Below, in pieces: positions 1-6,316 of a stretch of 23,530 nt of DNA. The number at the start of each line of letters is the position of its first letter. Position 1 is the first letter of the stretch. Position numbers and translations under genes: made by a program. Source of the DNA: Mageeibacillus sp. UBA5438 (GTDB taxonomy: Bacteria > Bacillota > Clostridia > Saccharofermentanales > DTU023); assembly GCA_002427535.1 (NCBI GenBank), contig DIRK01000017.1:1-23530 (forward strand). The letters are read 5' to 3'. The notes under the pieces are model-generated. The model made no database searches and was not told the origin of the DNA. It saw only the letters and a list, made by a program, of their open reading frames with translations.

Positions 1-817
1 GCAGTTTATGCGTCGAATAGCGGGAAGGGTCAAGCCCCGCGGACATAATGTATTTCTTAATAATGTTTTGCACCGCTCTCGGGGTCACGCGTTTACCCAG
101 CCTTGAAATAAACAAGGCGTCTTTATCTACTTTTACGGGCTTGATGCGATCCGGCAAATAGTCCTTAATGGCCGATATGCAGGCCCCATTCAGGTAGATC
201 GTGCGCTCTTTATTGCCCTTACCGACCACGGTTAAAGTCTCGTCTCGCCAGGAGGAGAGATCGATACCGCAAAGTTCGGAAAGCCTGAGACCGCAGTTTA
301 AAAAGAGCGTCAGCATGGCGTAATCCCGCGTTGAAAAACGCGTGTCGCTCCTGGAAGCCGCCTGCAAAAGTTCGCGGCTCTCATCTAAAGACAGATGACG
401 CGGCAAGCGCTTCACCTGCTTAGGGGACTCCAGGTTAGCCGCCACATTGTCGTCTAACACGTGGGCCTTGGTGGTCAAGTAATCAAAAAAAGTACGTAAA
501 GATGAACTGCGCCGCGCGCGGGTTGCAGGCGCGGTCTTGCGGGTCGTCGCAAGCCAGCCGATGTAGCCGTAAAGATCTGACAACTGAATGCTTCTTAAAA
601 AAGAATCGTCGACACTCGAGATGTCAATCGCTTCCCAGGCCTCATCCTCCGGTACAAGCATTCGGTCGTCGGAGATCAGGTAGCGAAAAAACAGCACCAG
701 ATCGTAACGGTACTGGCGTACCGTCCCCTCAGAGCGCTCGAGGATGGCCCGGATATAGCCTAAAAACTCCTCTAAACGCACAAAGCTATCGAGTGGTTTT
801 GGTTCGTCCCTTTTCAC
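1..817 (-). CDS. Tyrosine recombinase, XerC/XerD type (3' end cut by window edge)
   Basis: This is a site-specific recombinase of the lambda integrase family, likely acting on the chromosome (dimer resolution at a dif-like site) or on a local element. About 272 residues are visible. An N-terminal SAM-like core-binding domain (roughly residues 10-125) is followed by the catalytic domain. The first catalytic arginine lies in NCGLRLSEL, and the catalytic lysine in VVGKGNKER. The frame runs off the left edge at STHKL, where the HxLRH box begins, so the second arginine, the histidines and the nucleophilic tyrosine are outside the window. The chosen start is GTG at 817, preceded by AGGAAAG; an in-frame TTG directly upstream is equally possible. 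The loop between the domains resembles clostridial housekeeping Xer proteins, and no prophage or transposon genes are visible beside it. Family certain, exact paralog uncertain. Confidence 0.88.
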   Translation of the reverse strand, partial: MKRDEPKPLDSFVRLEEFLGYIRAILERSEGTVRQYRYDLVLFFRYLISDDRMLVPEDEAWEAIDISSVDDSFLRSIQLSDLYGYIGWLATTRKTAPATRARRSSSLRTFFDYLTTKAHVLDDNVAANLESPKQVKRLPRHLSLDESRELLQAASRSDTRFSTRDYAMLTLFLNCGLRLSELCGIDLSSWRDETLTVVGKGNKERTIYLNGACISAIKDYLPDRIKPVKVDKDALFISRLGKRVTPRAVQNIIKKYIMSAGLDPSRYSTHKL

Positions 818-881
818 CAAGACTTTCCTTTCGTACGGAACTACAGATGTTGTGTCGTGCTCATTTTATCACAGGCTTCAC

Positions 882-910
882 TTTCTTCACCCTTTCATAA
901 TTGCTATACT
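882..910 (+). promoter_or_regulatory. Candidate extended -10 promoter for asd
   Basis: TATACT at 905-910 is preceded by TGC, giving an extended -10 element. The -35 region 17 bases upstream (TTTCTT) is poor, as is common for extended -10 promoters. It lies 45 bases upstream of the asd start. Confidence 0.45.
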
Positions 911-933
911 TGCGCTGTACGCTCAAAGCGCAA
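910..933 (+). promoter_or_regulatory. Inverted repeat at the presumed asd transcription start
   Basis: TTGCGCT at 910-916 is the exact reverse complement of AGCGCAA at 927-933, with a 10-base loop. It sits immediately after the -10 box, so it could be an operator over +1 or a hairpin at the very 5' end of the leader. No known regulator motif is recognised. Confidence 0.3.
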
Positions 934-954
934 TGGATCGGGAGGGTTTTTTGT

Positions 955-2040
955 ATGAAAAAATTCCGTGTCGGAATACTCGGCGCCACAGGCCATGTCG
1001 GTCAATGTTTTATTTTGCAGTTGGTCGATCACCCCTGGTTTGAAATCACAAAGCTCATGGCTTCGCCCAAATCCAAGGGTAAAACGTACAGGGAAGCCGT
1101 GGGGGAACACTGGCGCATGGATGAACCGATGCCCGAGAGTGTAAAAGATGTCGTGGTCGGCGGAACCGATGAAATCGATCTTTTAAAACGTGAAGTGGAC
1201 TTCGTGTTCAGCGCGGTCGATATGGAAAAAGATGCATTGATCCAATTAGAAGAAGCGATCGCAAAATCGGAAATCCCGGTCATCTCCAATAACTCCGCCA
1301 TGCGCTGGACACCTGACGTGCCGCTCATCATCCCGGAGATCAACCCCGACCACACCCAGTTGATTGAAGCGCAGCGAAAGCGCTTAGGCATCGAACGCGG
1401 CTTCATTGTGGTGAAGCCCAACTGCTCCATCCAAAGCTATGTGCCGGCTTTAACCCCCTTGATGGATTTTGGCATTGAAGAAGTGTTCGTGACCACTTAC
1501 CAGGCCGTGTCGGGGGCGGGGAGGCGCCTTGTTGACTGGCCCGAGATGCAAAACAATGTCATCCCCTTTATCAGCGGAGAAGAGGAGAAAAGTGAGTGGG
1601 AACCCTTGAAAATATGGGGCAAAATGCGTGGAGACCGTATTGAATTAGCCCGAAAACCGCTTATTTCCTCCCAATGTGTGCGTGTACCGGTGGAATTTGG
1701 CCATTTAGCGGCCGTTTTCGTCCGCTTTCGACGCCCCATCGAGTCCACCGACATCCTCTTGCGCTGGCTCGACTTCACCAGTGAAGTCGGGGAGGCCAAC
1801 CTACCCACGGCACCGAGGCCCTTTTTGCGCTATTTTGAGGAAACCGACCGCCCCCAACCCAAATATGACGCCTCCTCCAGGCACGGCATGGGTATTTCCA
1901 TCGGGCGCCTGCGCGAGGACCCCATCTTCGATTACAAATTTGTCTGTTTATCGAACAACCTCATCCGCGGCGCGGCAGGCGGCGCCATTTTGACCGCTGA
2001 GCTTCTCATCCACCAGGGATGGCTCGATTACGCTAAGTAG
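955..2040 (+). CDS. asd: Aspartate-semialdehyde dehydrogenase, archaeal/fungal type
   Basis: A 361-residue cytosolic NADP-dependent enzyme that converts L-aspartyl-4-phosphate to L-aspartate-4-semialdehyde, the branch point to lysine/diaminopimelate and to homoserine, threonine and methionine. The N-terminal Rossmann motif is GILGATGHVGQ (G10, G13, G16). The nucleophile is Cys157 in VKPNCSIQ. The SGAG motif is at 186-189, and RVPVEFGH supplies the likely catalytic His250. The NCS context and the AS-x-KSKGKTY segment match the archaeal/fungal branch rather than the enterobacterial one. The start at 955 is preferred over upstream in-frame codons because GGGAGGG lies just upstream and the Rossmann strand begins directly after it. 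The Mur-like ligase gene follows 14 bases downstream and is probably co-transcribed. Confidence 0.93.
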   Translation: MKKFRVGILGATGHVGQCFILQLVDHPWFEITKLMASPKSKGKTYREAVGEHWRMDEPMPESVKDVVVGGTDEIDLLKREVDFVFSAVDMEKDALIQLEEAIAKSEIPVISNNSAMRWTPDVPLIIPEINPDHTQLIEAQRKRLGIERGFIVVKPNCSIQSYVPALTPLMDFGIEEVFVTTYQAVSGAGRRLVDWPEMQNNVIPFISGEEEKSEWEPLKIWGKMRGDRIELARKPLISSQCVRVPVEFGHLAAVFVRFRRPIESTDILLRWLDFTSEVGEANLPTAPRPFLRYFEETDRPQPKYDASSRHGMGISIGRLREDPIFDYKFVCLSNNLIRGAAGGAILTAELLIHQGWLDYAK

Positions 2041-2054
2041 GGAAGGGGAGAGGC

Positions 2055-3602
2055 ATGCTTTTATCTTCATTACTATCTTTTTTGACCGATCCGAATATCC
2101 GGCATTTGGGTGAGAACCTTCCCATTTCGGGCGTGACCTGTGATTCTCGTGAAGTAAAGCCCGGATTCATCTTTGTTGCCATCCCAGGCGCCTTGACCGA
2201 CGGGCACCTTTACATTGAAAGCGCGATTGAAAAAGGAGCTTCGGCGATTGTGGCCGAAAAGGATGTTGAGATTGACATTGGGGGCATCAGCTATGTGACA
2301 GTTCCCTTTGCAAGACAGGCCTTGGCCGAACTTTCGCGCGCCTACTTTGGCTTTGCGGACCGCGACATGTACATGATCGGGATCACCGCCACGAACGGGA
2401 AGACCACGACGACCTCTATGTTGCGCCATATACTGGAAGCAGAGAAAGTGCCCACCTCCGTCATCGGATCGGTGGCTTACAGTTTCGGTGATGAGAAAAC
2501 GGCTTCCGTACTCACGACCCCTGAGAGTTCTGAGCTACACGCCATGCTAAAAAAGCAACGGGAGGCGGGGATTAAGGTCGTCTCCATGGAGGTGTCCTCC
2601 ATCGCGGAAGAACAGTGCCGTGTGTACGGCATTCGGTACGACGCCGTAGCTTTTTTGAATATTACACCGGATCATTTGCCCGATCACGGGTCCTTTGAAG
2701 CCTATTATGAGGCGAAGGCCATGTTGGTAAAAAATGTGGCTGAGGGCGTACCCGTGATTTTAAACCTGGACGATCCTCGGGTGGCCCAATTACAAGATGA
2801 GACAAAAGGACAGGTGATCGGCATCGGGATTGACCATGGTACGGCTCTTATTTCGGCCGAAAACCTCACCATGCCGGGTGGCATCCCCCAATTTGATCTT
2901 GTGATCCGCTCCCCGCTTCGAACCGGAAGGGGAGAGCTACCCCCAGGGCGCTGGCCGGTGAAGCTCTCGATCCCCGGCCGCCACACGGTGTATAACGCCA
3001 TGGCGGCTTTAACGATTGCGATGGCTTATGGGATTGCGCCTGAAAGGGCGGTCAAGCTTATCGAAAGTTTCCCGGGTATTGAAAGGCGATTACAGATTCT
3101 CTACCAAAAGGAATTCACGATCATTGACGACCATATCAGCGATGAGGACAACACAAGGAAGATGATGGAGGCGCTCGTCCAGATGACTGAAGGCGCGCCA
3201 GTGAAGATTATCTATGCCATCCGCGGCAATCGCGGAGTGGAGGTGAACCGTGAAGTGATCGGACAGTTTCAAGCGTTCCGTGACAAAATAAACTGGTCAA
3301 CCTTTTATCTGACTTCGTCAAGAGACCTTGCCAAACCTCGTGATGTTGTTCGAGACGAAGAATATGACACGGTGACCTCTGATCTTGAACACGCGGGTTA
3401 TAATTTTACCTACATCCCAAATCTTGCGGACGCGATTGAACAAATGCTGCCTACCGTTTTACCGGGAGAGTTTTTTGTGTTGGCGGGATCCCACAATATG
3501 GATAAAGGGGCAAGGATCGCTTTGAATCTTTTAGCCGAGGGAAGAGAGGCCTCTGAACGGGAAAGTATTTTAAAAGTGTTAGAGGATCGGATGATGGGTT
3601 AG
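2055..3602 (+). CDS. MurE-like Mur ligase, divergent C-terminal domain
   Basis: A 515-residue ATP-dependent amino-acid ligase of the Mur family. The N-terminal UDP-MurNAc-peptide domain is well conserved (CDSREVKPGFIFVAIPG near 29-45, then TDGH). The central domain has the P-loop GITATNGKTTT (109-119), MEVSS (178-182), a DHL motif at 206-208, and the lysine equivalent to the carbamylated MurE lysine in YYEAKAML (K221). NAMAALTIA (314-322) starts the usual linker to the third domain. The C-terminal domain departs from MurE: IDDHISDEDN replaces VDYAHTPD, TSSRD stands where DNPR is expected, and AGSHNMDKG replaces AGKGHE. The histidine after MEVSS is isoleucine. GGGGAGAGG precedes the ATG. It probably adds an amino acid to a UDP-MurNAc-peptide precursor, but the added residue cannot be inferred. 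Calling it plain murE would overstate the evidence. Confidence 0.8.
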   Translation: MLLSSLLSFLTDPNIRHLGENLPISGVTCDSREVKPGFIFVAIPGALTDGHLYIESAIEKGASAIVAEKDVEIDIGGISYVTVPFARQALAELSRAYFGFADRDMYMIGITATNGKTTTTSMLRHILEAEKVPTSVIGSVAYSFGDEKTASVLTTPESSELHAMLKKQREAGIKVVSMEVSSIAEEQCRVYGIRYDAVAFLNITPDHLPDHGSFEAYYEAKAMLVKNVAEGVPVILNLDDPRVAQLQDETKGQVIGIGIDHGTALISAENLTMPGGIPQFDLVIRSPLRTGRGELPPGRWPVKLSIPGRHTVYNAMAALTIAMAYGIAPERAVKLIESFPGIERRLQILYQKEFTIIDDHISDEDNTRKMMEALVQMTEGAPVKIIYAIRGNRGVEVNREVIGQFQAFRDKINWSTFYLTSSRDLAKPRDVVRDEEYDTVTSDLEHAGYNFTYIPNLADAIEQMLPTVLPGEFFVLAGSHNMDKGARIALNLLAEGREASERESILKVLEDRMMG

Positions 3603-3618
3603 CTTGACTTTGAGAAAT

Positions 3619-3652
3619 CGTACTTCGTAAAATAATAATTTTACGAAGTACG
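3619..3652. repeat. Perfect 15-base inverted repeat with 4-base loop
   Basis: Arms CGTACTTCGTAAAAT (3619-3633) and ATTTTACGAAGTACG (3638-3652) are exact complements around AATA. There is no T-run on either side, so it is not a classical intrinsic terminator. It lies 17 bases after the Mur ligase stop and could be a 3' mRNA-stabilising hairpin, a protein-binding palindrome, or a copy of a dispersed repeat. Confidence 0.7.
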
Positions 3653-3687
3653 GTATAGGCTAAACCGAATTTATGAAGGTAAATGAC

Positions 3688-3711
3688 AAGAGCGCCAAAT
3701 AGCGCTCTTTT
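3688..3711 (+). terminator. Intrinsic terminator candidate after the asd-Mur ligase pair
   Basis: AAGAGCGC (3688-3695), six-base loop, GCGCTCTT (3702-3709), with the last arm running into TTTT. The T tract is short and followed by AAAA. It lies between two convergent genes, so it may serve both strands. Confidence 0.6.
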
Positions 3712-3730
3712 AAAAGGTCTTCTGCGACCT
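3712..3730 (-). terminator. Weak terminator-like hairpin for the small membrane protein gene
   Basis: Read on the minus strand, AGGTC pairs with GACCT across a six-base loop and is followed directly by TTTT. The stem is only five pairs. It lies 46 bases past the stop of the 109-residue protein and just before the longer hairpin at 3688-3709. Confidence 0.3.
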
Positions 3731-3775
3731 ATGGGTCCTTTGGGTATCTTTAAAACGATCCTGGTGCAGTTTTAC

Positions 3776-4105
3776 TTATGGGAATTGGACTTCTGCGCCG
3801 TTTGTCTCGGTGGTTTGGTGTTGTTTGAAATAACTGTCTTCGCCCGTGATCTTTTTTAATTCGCCGACGTCCGTAAACGGATTATAGATGCCAAATAAAA
3901 TAACGAGCAAAATCACGATCATGATAAAGGTCAATGTGTTGCGCAGTGTTCTTTGATAACGTTCCTGGGCAAATTTACGGTTGATCTTATCGACCGTTGT
4001 ATAACCTTTTAAACGGTAAATGCGATGCCCCGTCCTTTTATCGTCGGCGACGCTTCCGCGGAGCGGCTGATAGTATTTGGTTAAGATCGATTTTTTGCGA
4101 CTCAT
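3776..4105 (-). CDS. Small single-pass membrane protein, unknown function
   Basis: A 109-residue protein not recognised as any named family. The first 55 residues are strongly basic (MSRKKSILTKYY..., many Lys/Arg) and should be cytoplasmic. One hydrophobic segment spans about 57-74 (LTFIMIVILLVILFGIY). A short C-terminal tail of about 35 residues follows, probably outside, giving an N-in topology. AGGAG lies eight bases before the ATG. The gene is divergent from lexA, sharing a 150-base intergenic region, and convergent with the Mur ligase. No catalytic motif is visible. The coding assignment rests on the ribosome site, the sensible topology and the lack of a competing frame. Confidence 0.7.
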   Translation of the reverse strand: MSRKKSILTKYYQPLRGSVADDKRTGHRIYRLKGYTTVDKINRKFAQERYQRTLRNTLTFIMIVILLVILFGIYNPFTDVGELKKITGEDSYFKQHQTTETNGAEVQFP

Positions 4106-4171
4106 ACTGCCACACTCCTGACCTCGTTTATTTTAGCATAGGGATCCGATAATCAGTATCATGAATATGAC

Positions 4172-4200
4172 TTGATACAAAACAAATGTTTTGTTATGAT
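4172..4200 (+). promoter_or_regulatory. lexA promoter with palindromic operator in the spacer
   Basis: TTGATA (4172-4177) and TATGAT (4195-4200) are separated by exactly 17 bases, a good sigma-A type promoter. The spacer carries the 18-base imperfect palindrome ACAAAACAAATGTTTTGT (4177-4194), with arms ACAAAACA and TGTTTTGT. This has the AAC-N4-GTT core of Gram-positive LexA boxes (consensus GAAC-N4-GTTC in Bacillus subtilis) but A/T at the outer positions. Bound LexA would cover the RNA polymerase site, so autorepression is inferred. Confidence 0.75.
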
Positions 4201-4255
4201 AGCCACAAAGAGAATTTATGTTCCTGCCATTCAAGGCTGTACGGGGAGGTCAACC

Positions 4256-4897
4256 ATGGAGAGCAAAGAAACATATCCGTTTACTAGGGCCAACGTCGAT
4301 GAGACACTCGAGGCGGTCTACGATTTCATCTGTGAGTATATCCGCCATTATTCGTATGCCCCTTCTGTCCGGGATATCGGAGAAGGCACGGGACTGCGTT
4401 CGACTTCGACGGTGTACAGCCATTTGAAAAGGCTTGCCGCGGAGGGTCGCATTGAAATGGAGATGGGTAAACGCCGCTCCATCCGCGTGCCTGAGCTTGA
4501 CGCCGAACAGACCCCGTCGATTCCCCTGGTCGGTACGGTGACGGCGGGAAGGCCGATTCTGGCAACAGAAAACATCGAACGGATGATCCCTCTCCCCTTC
4601 CCTGTCAGACAGGATCCTGATTCTGTTTTTGCACTTCGCGTAGAAGGCGACAGCATGGTGGGGGCGTCCATCCTGGACGGTGACATTGTCATCATTGAAA
4701 AGCAAAGTATTGCGGATGACGGTGAAATCGTCGTGGCGCTTTTAGGTGATGAAGCAACCGTCAAAACCTTAAAACGCCACGCGAAAGGCCAATATTACCT
4801 GCACCCCGAAAATGACCGCTATGATGACATTCCACTTGATCGGGAGGACAGCATGATCCTCGGCGTGGTGCGAGGACTGTTACGCATGGACATCTGA
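4256..4897 (+). CDS. lexA: SOS repressor LexA
   Basis: A 213-residue transcriptional repressor of the DNA-damage response that cleaves itself when stimulated by RecA-ssDNA filaments. The N-terminal winged helix-turn-helix covers about residues 14-78, with YAPSVRDIGEGTGLRSTSTVYSHLKRL as helices 2-3. The self-cleavage site is Ala97-Gly98 in TVTAGRP. The catalytic serine is Ser133 in GDSMVG and the catalytic lysine is Lys170 in ATVKTL. Length is normal for the family. The frame is open 28 codons further upstream, but the ATG at 4256 is chosen because GGGGAGGT lies at 4243-4250, the protein aligns from there, and the promoter is at 4172-4200. The stop abuts the hfq stop on the other strand. Confidence 0.95.
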   Translation: MESKETYPFTRANVDETLEAVYDFICEYIRHYSYAPSVRDIGEGTGLRSTSTVYSHLKRLAAEGRIEMEMGKRRSIRVPELDAEQTPSIPLVGTVTAGRPILATENIERMIPLPFPVRQDPDSVFALRVEGDSMVGASILDGDIVIIEKQSIADDGEIVVALLGDEATVKTLKRHAKGQYYLHPENDRYDDIPLDREDSMILGVVRGLLRMDI

Positions 4898-5251
4898 TCA
4901 GTGCCGAATATAGTTACCGTCTTGTGAAGAGATGAAACGCGGATATGTGATATTGTGGTTCCTCGGGCGCGACTTGGATCTTGCATCATTGAAGATCAGA
5001 TGGAGCTCCTCAAATGGCTTGATGCAAACGACCGCCGTCTTGTAAATCAGTTGCTGAGTACCATGGGCGATCACAACCAGTGATTCCTGATCGAAACCGA
5101 TAATCAGCCCTTCAATGATCGACTGGTTGAAGAGCTGGATGGTCACACGGATTTTTTCACGTCTCAAATGATTCAAAAATGTTTCCTGAATACGAAAATT
5201 AGAAGAGACTTTCTTCGTGCGGCTGTCGTCTGTCTTATCGCAATAATCCAT
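4898..5251 (-). CDS. hfq: RNA chaperone Hfq, divergent
   Basis: A 117-residue Sm-like protein expected to form a hexameric ring that helps small RNAs pair with mRNAs. The Sm1 segment is NFRIQETFLNHLRREKIRVTIQ followed by LFNQSIIEGLIIGFDQESLVV. The Sm2 segment is TQQLIYKTAVVCIKP. The IQ-x-x-FLN-x-LR start, GFDQ and QQL-x-YK are Hfq hallmarks. The usual YKHA is YKTA here, so the proximal-face histidine is missing. There is an N-terminal extension of about 17 residues and a 40-residue basic, polar tail. AAAGGA lies eight bases before the ATG. It lies 93 bases downstream of miaA, the classical neighbour of hfq, which supports the call. It may be expressed by read-through from miaA or from its own promoter. 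Confidence 0.88.
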   Translation of the reverse strand: MDYCDKTDDSRTKKVSSNFRIQETFLNHLRREKIRVTIQLFNQSIIEGLIIGFDQESLVVIAHGTQQLIYKTAVVCIKPFEELHLIFNDARSKSRPRNHNITYPRFISSQDGNYIRH

Positions 5252-5295
5252 GGCTCTTATCCTTTCTGATTCAACTTATGAGCACTTTTTTAGTA

Positions 5296-5308
5296 CCTAT
5301 AGCATAGG
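5296..5308 (-). promoter_or_regulatory. Possible hfq -10 region inside a small palindrome
   Basis: The 93-base miaA-hfq gap contains, on the minus strand, CCTATGCTATAGG, a five-base inverted repeat around GCT that includes TGCTATAGG, an extended -10-like sequence. No good -35 is seen. It is the only promoter candidate I find in this gap. Confidence 0.25.
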
Positions 5309-5344
5309 GGAAAATGAGAAATATTATTTCGCTGTGATCGAAAT

Positions 5345-6316
5345 TTATCGATGGATTAGTAAGATTTGCAAATCTTTTCGTTTTCGAAGCCAAGTTTGTT
5401 GTCTTTTTGCATAGCGACGCGTCGATTGCGCGATGCGATGACGCGCCTCAACCTCGGAGTATTGGCCCTCCAAGTGCCCGAGGACCTCCTTGTAACCGAT
5501 ACCCCTAAAAGCAGGACATTCTGACACATGAGGCACCTTGTCAGACAGTTTTTTAACCTCCGAAACAAGCCCCGCTTGAAACATGCGATCTACGCGATCA
5601 TTAATCGCGCCGTACAACGCCGCACGCGGCGTCCAGTCCAGCCAAAACGGCAAATAATTAAAAGGTGCTTCGCCTTCGCGCGAGCGAAGATTGATTTCAG
5701 ATTTTAAAAGACCTGTCTGGCGGTATATTTCAAAAAAACGCACCATCCTCGTCCGATCCGTCGGCGCGATGACCGCAGCCGACTTCGGATCAAGCCTTTC
5801 AATCGCTTTCCAGCTTGCCTCCAAGCCCTTTTCTTCCACCGCCATCGCCACTTCTTCTCGAAGCGCGGCGTCCGGCGGATCGCCGATGAACCGAAGACCG
5901 TCCAAAAGTGCTGAAACGTACTGTACGCTGCCACCGCAGAGGATGGGTCTTTTATGATCCTTCAATAGCCTGTGGAGTAAATCAGTGACTTCACTGACAT
6001 AGCTTGCGACGCTCATCGTCTCACAGGGGTCAAGGATATCGATCATGTGGTGCGGGATGACTCTTTGATCCTCTTTTGTCGGCTTGGCCGTCCCGATGTC
6101 AAAACCACGGTAAACCTGCATCGCGTCACAGGAGACGATCTCCCCTTTGATCCTTTCAGCGAGCATCATGGCAAGATGCGATTTACCTGAGCCCGTCGGG
6201 CCTGTAATCACCGGAATCGAAGCTTTATGAGATTCAACACGCTCCAAAAGCGCGTTAAACAACACATCCATTGAATCACTTTGGCAAAGGATGGCTTCTT
6301 TTCGAGTCGTCGGCAT
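5345..6316 (-). CDS. miaA: tRNA dimethylallyltransferase MiaA
   Basis: A 323-residue cytosolic enzyme that transfers dimethylallyl from DMAPP to N6 of A37 in tRNAs reading codons that start with U, making i6A37, the substrate of MiaB. The P-loop is GPTGSGKS (39-46). DAMQVYRGFDIGTAKPT (64-80) matches the conserved D-S-M-Q-x-Y and G-T-A-K-P motifs, with Ala replacing Ser. PHHMIDILDP follows at 88-97. The GGTGLY box reads GGSVQY here, a mild divergence. FRGIGYKE and the C-terminal RRYAKRQQTWLRK are typical. The start ATG directly abuts the mutL stop, with GGGAGA upstream inside mutL. The homologous region begins near residue 34, so a start at Met16 cannot be excluded. Confidence 0.95.
   Translation of the reverse strand: MPTTRKEAILCQSDSMDVLFNALLERVESHKASIPVITGPTGSGKSHLAMMLAERIKGEIVSCDAMQVYRGFDIGTAKPTKEDQRVIPHHMIDILDPCETMSVASYVSEVTDLLHRLLKDHKRPILCGGSVQYVSALLDGLRFIGDPPDAALREEVAMAVEEKGLEASWKAIERLDPKSAAVIAPTDRTRMVRFFEIYRQTGLLKSEINLRSREGEAPFNYLPFWLDWTPRAALYGAINDRVDRMFQAGLVSEVKKLSDKVPHVSECPAFRGIGYKEVLGHLEGQYSEVEARHRIAQSTRRYAKRQQTWLRKRKDLQILLIHR

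Noticed and set aside
1..817. Tyrosine recombinase as a sign of an integrated mobile element
   Set aside because: It resembles housekeeping Xer proteins, and no att repeats, prophage genes or tRNA junction are visible next to it; the tRNA in this window is at the opposite end.
502..900. Plus-strand open frame of 132 codons opposite the recombinase
   Set aside because: It is antisense to a well-conserved tyrosine recombinase, shows no protein family likeness and has an erratic composition rich in Arg and Ser.
4250..4764. Overlapping minus-strand open frames opposite lexA
   Set aside because: They are shadows of the lexA codons; the plus-strand protein has all LexA catalytic residues.
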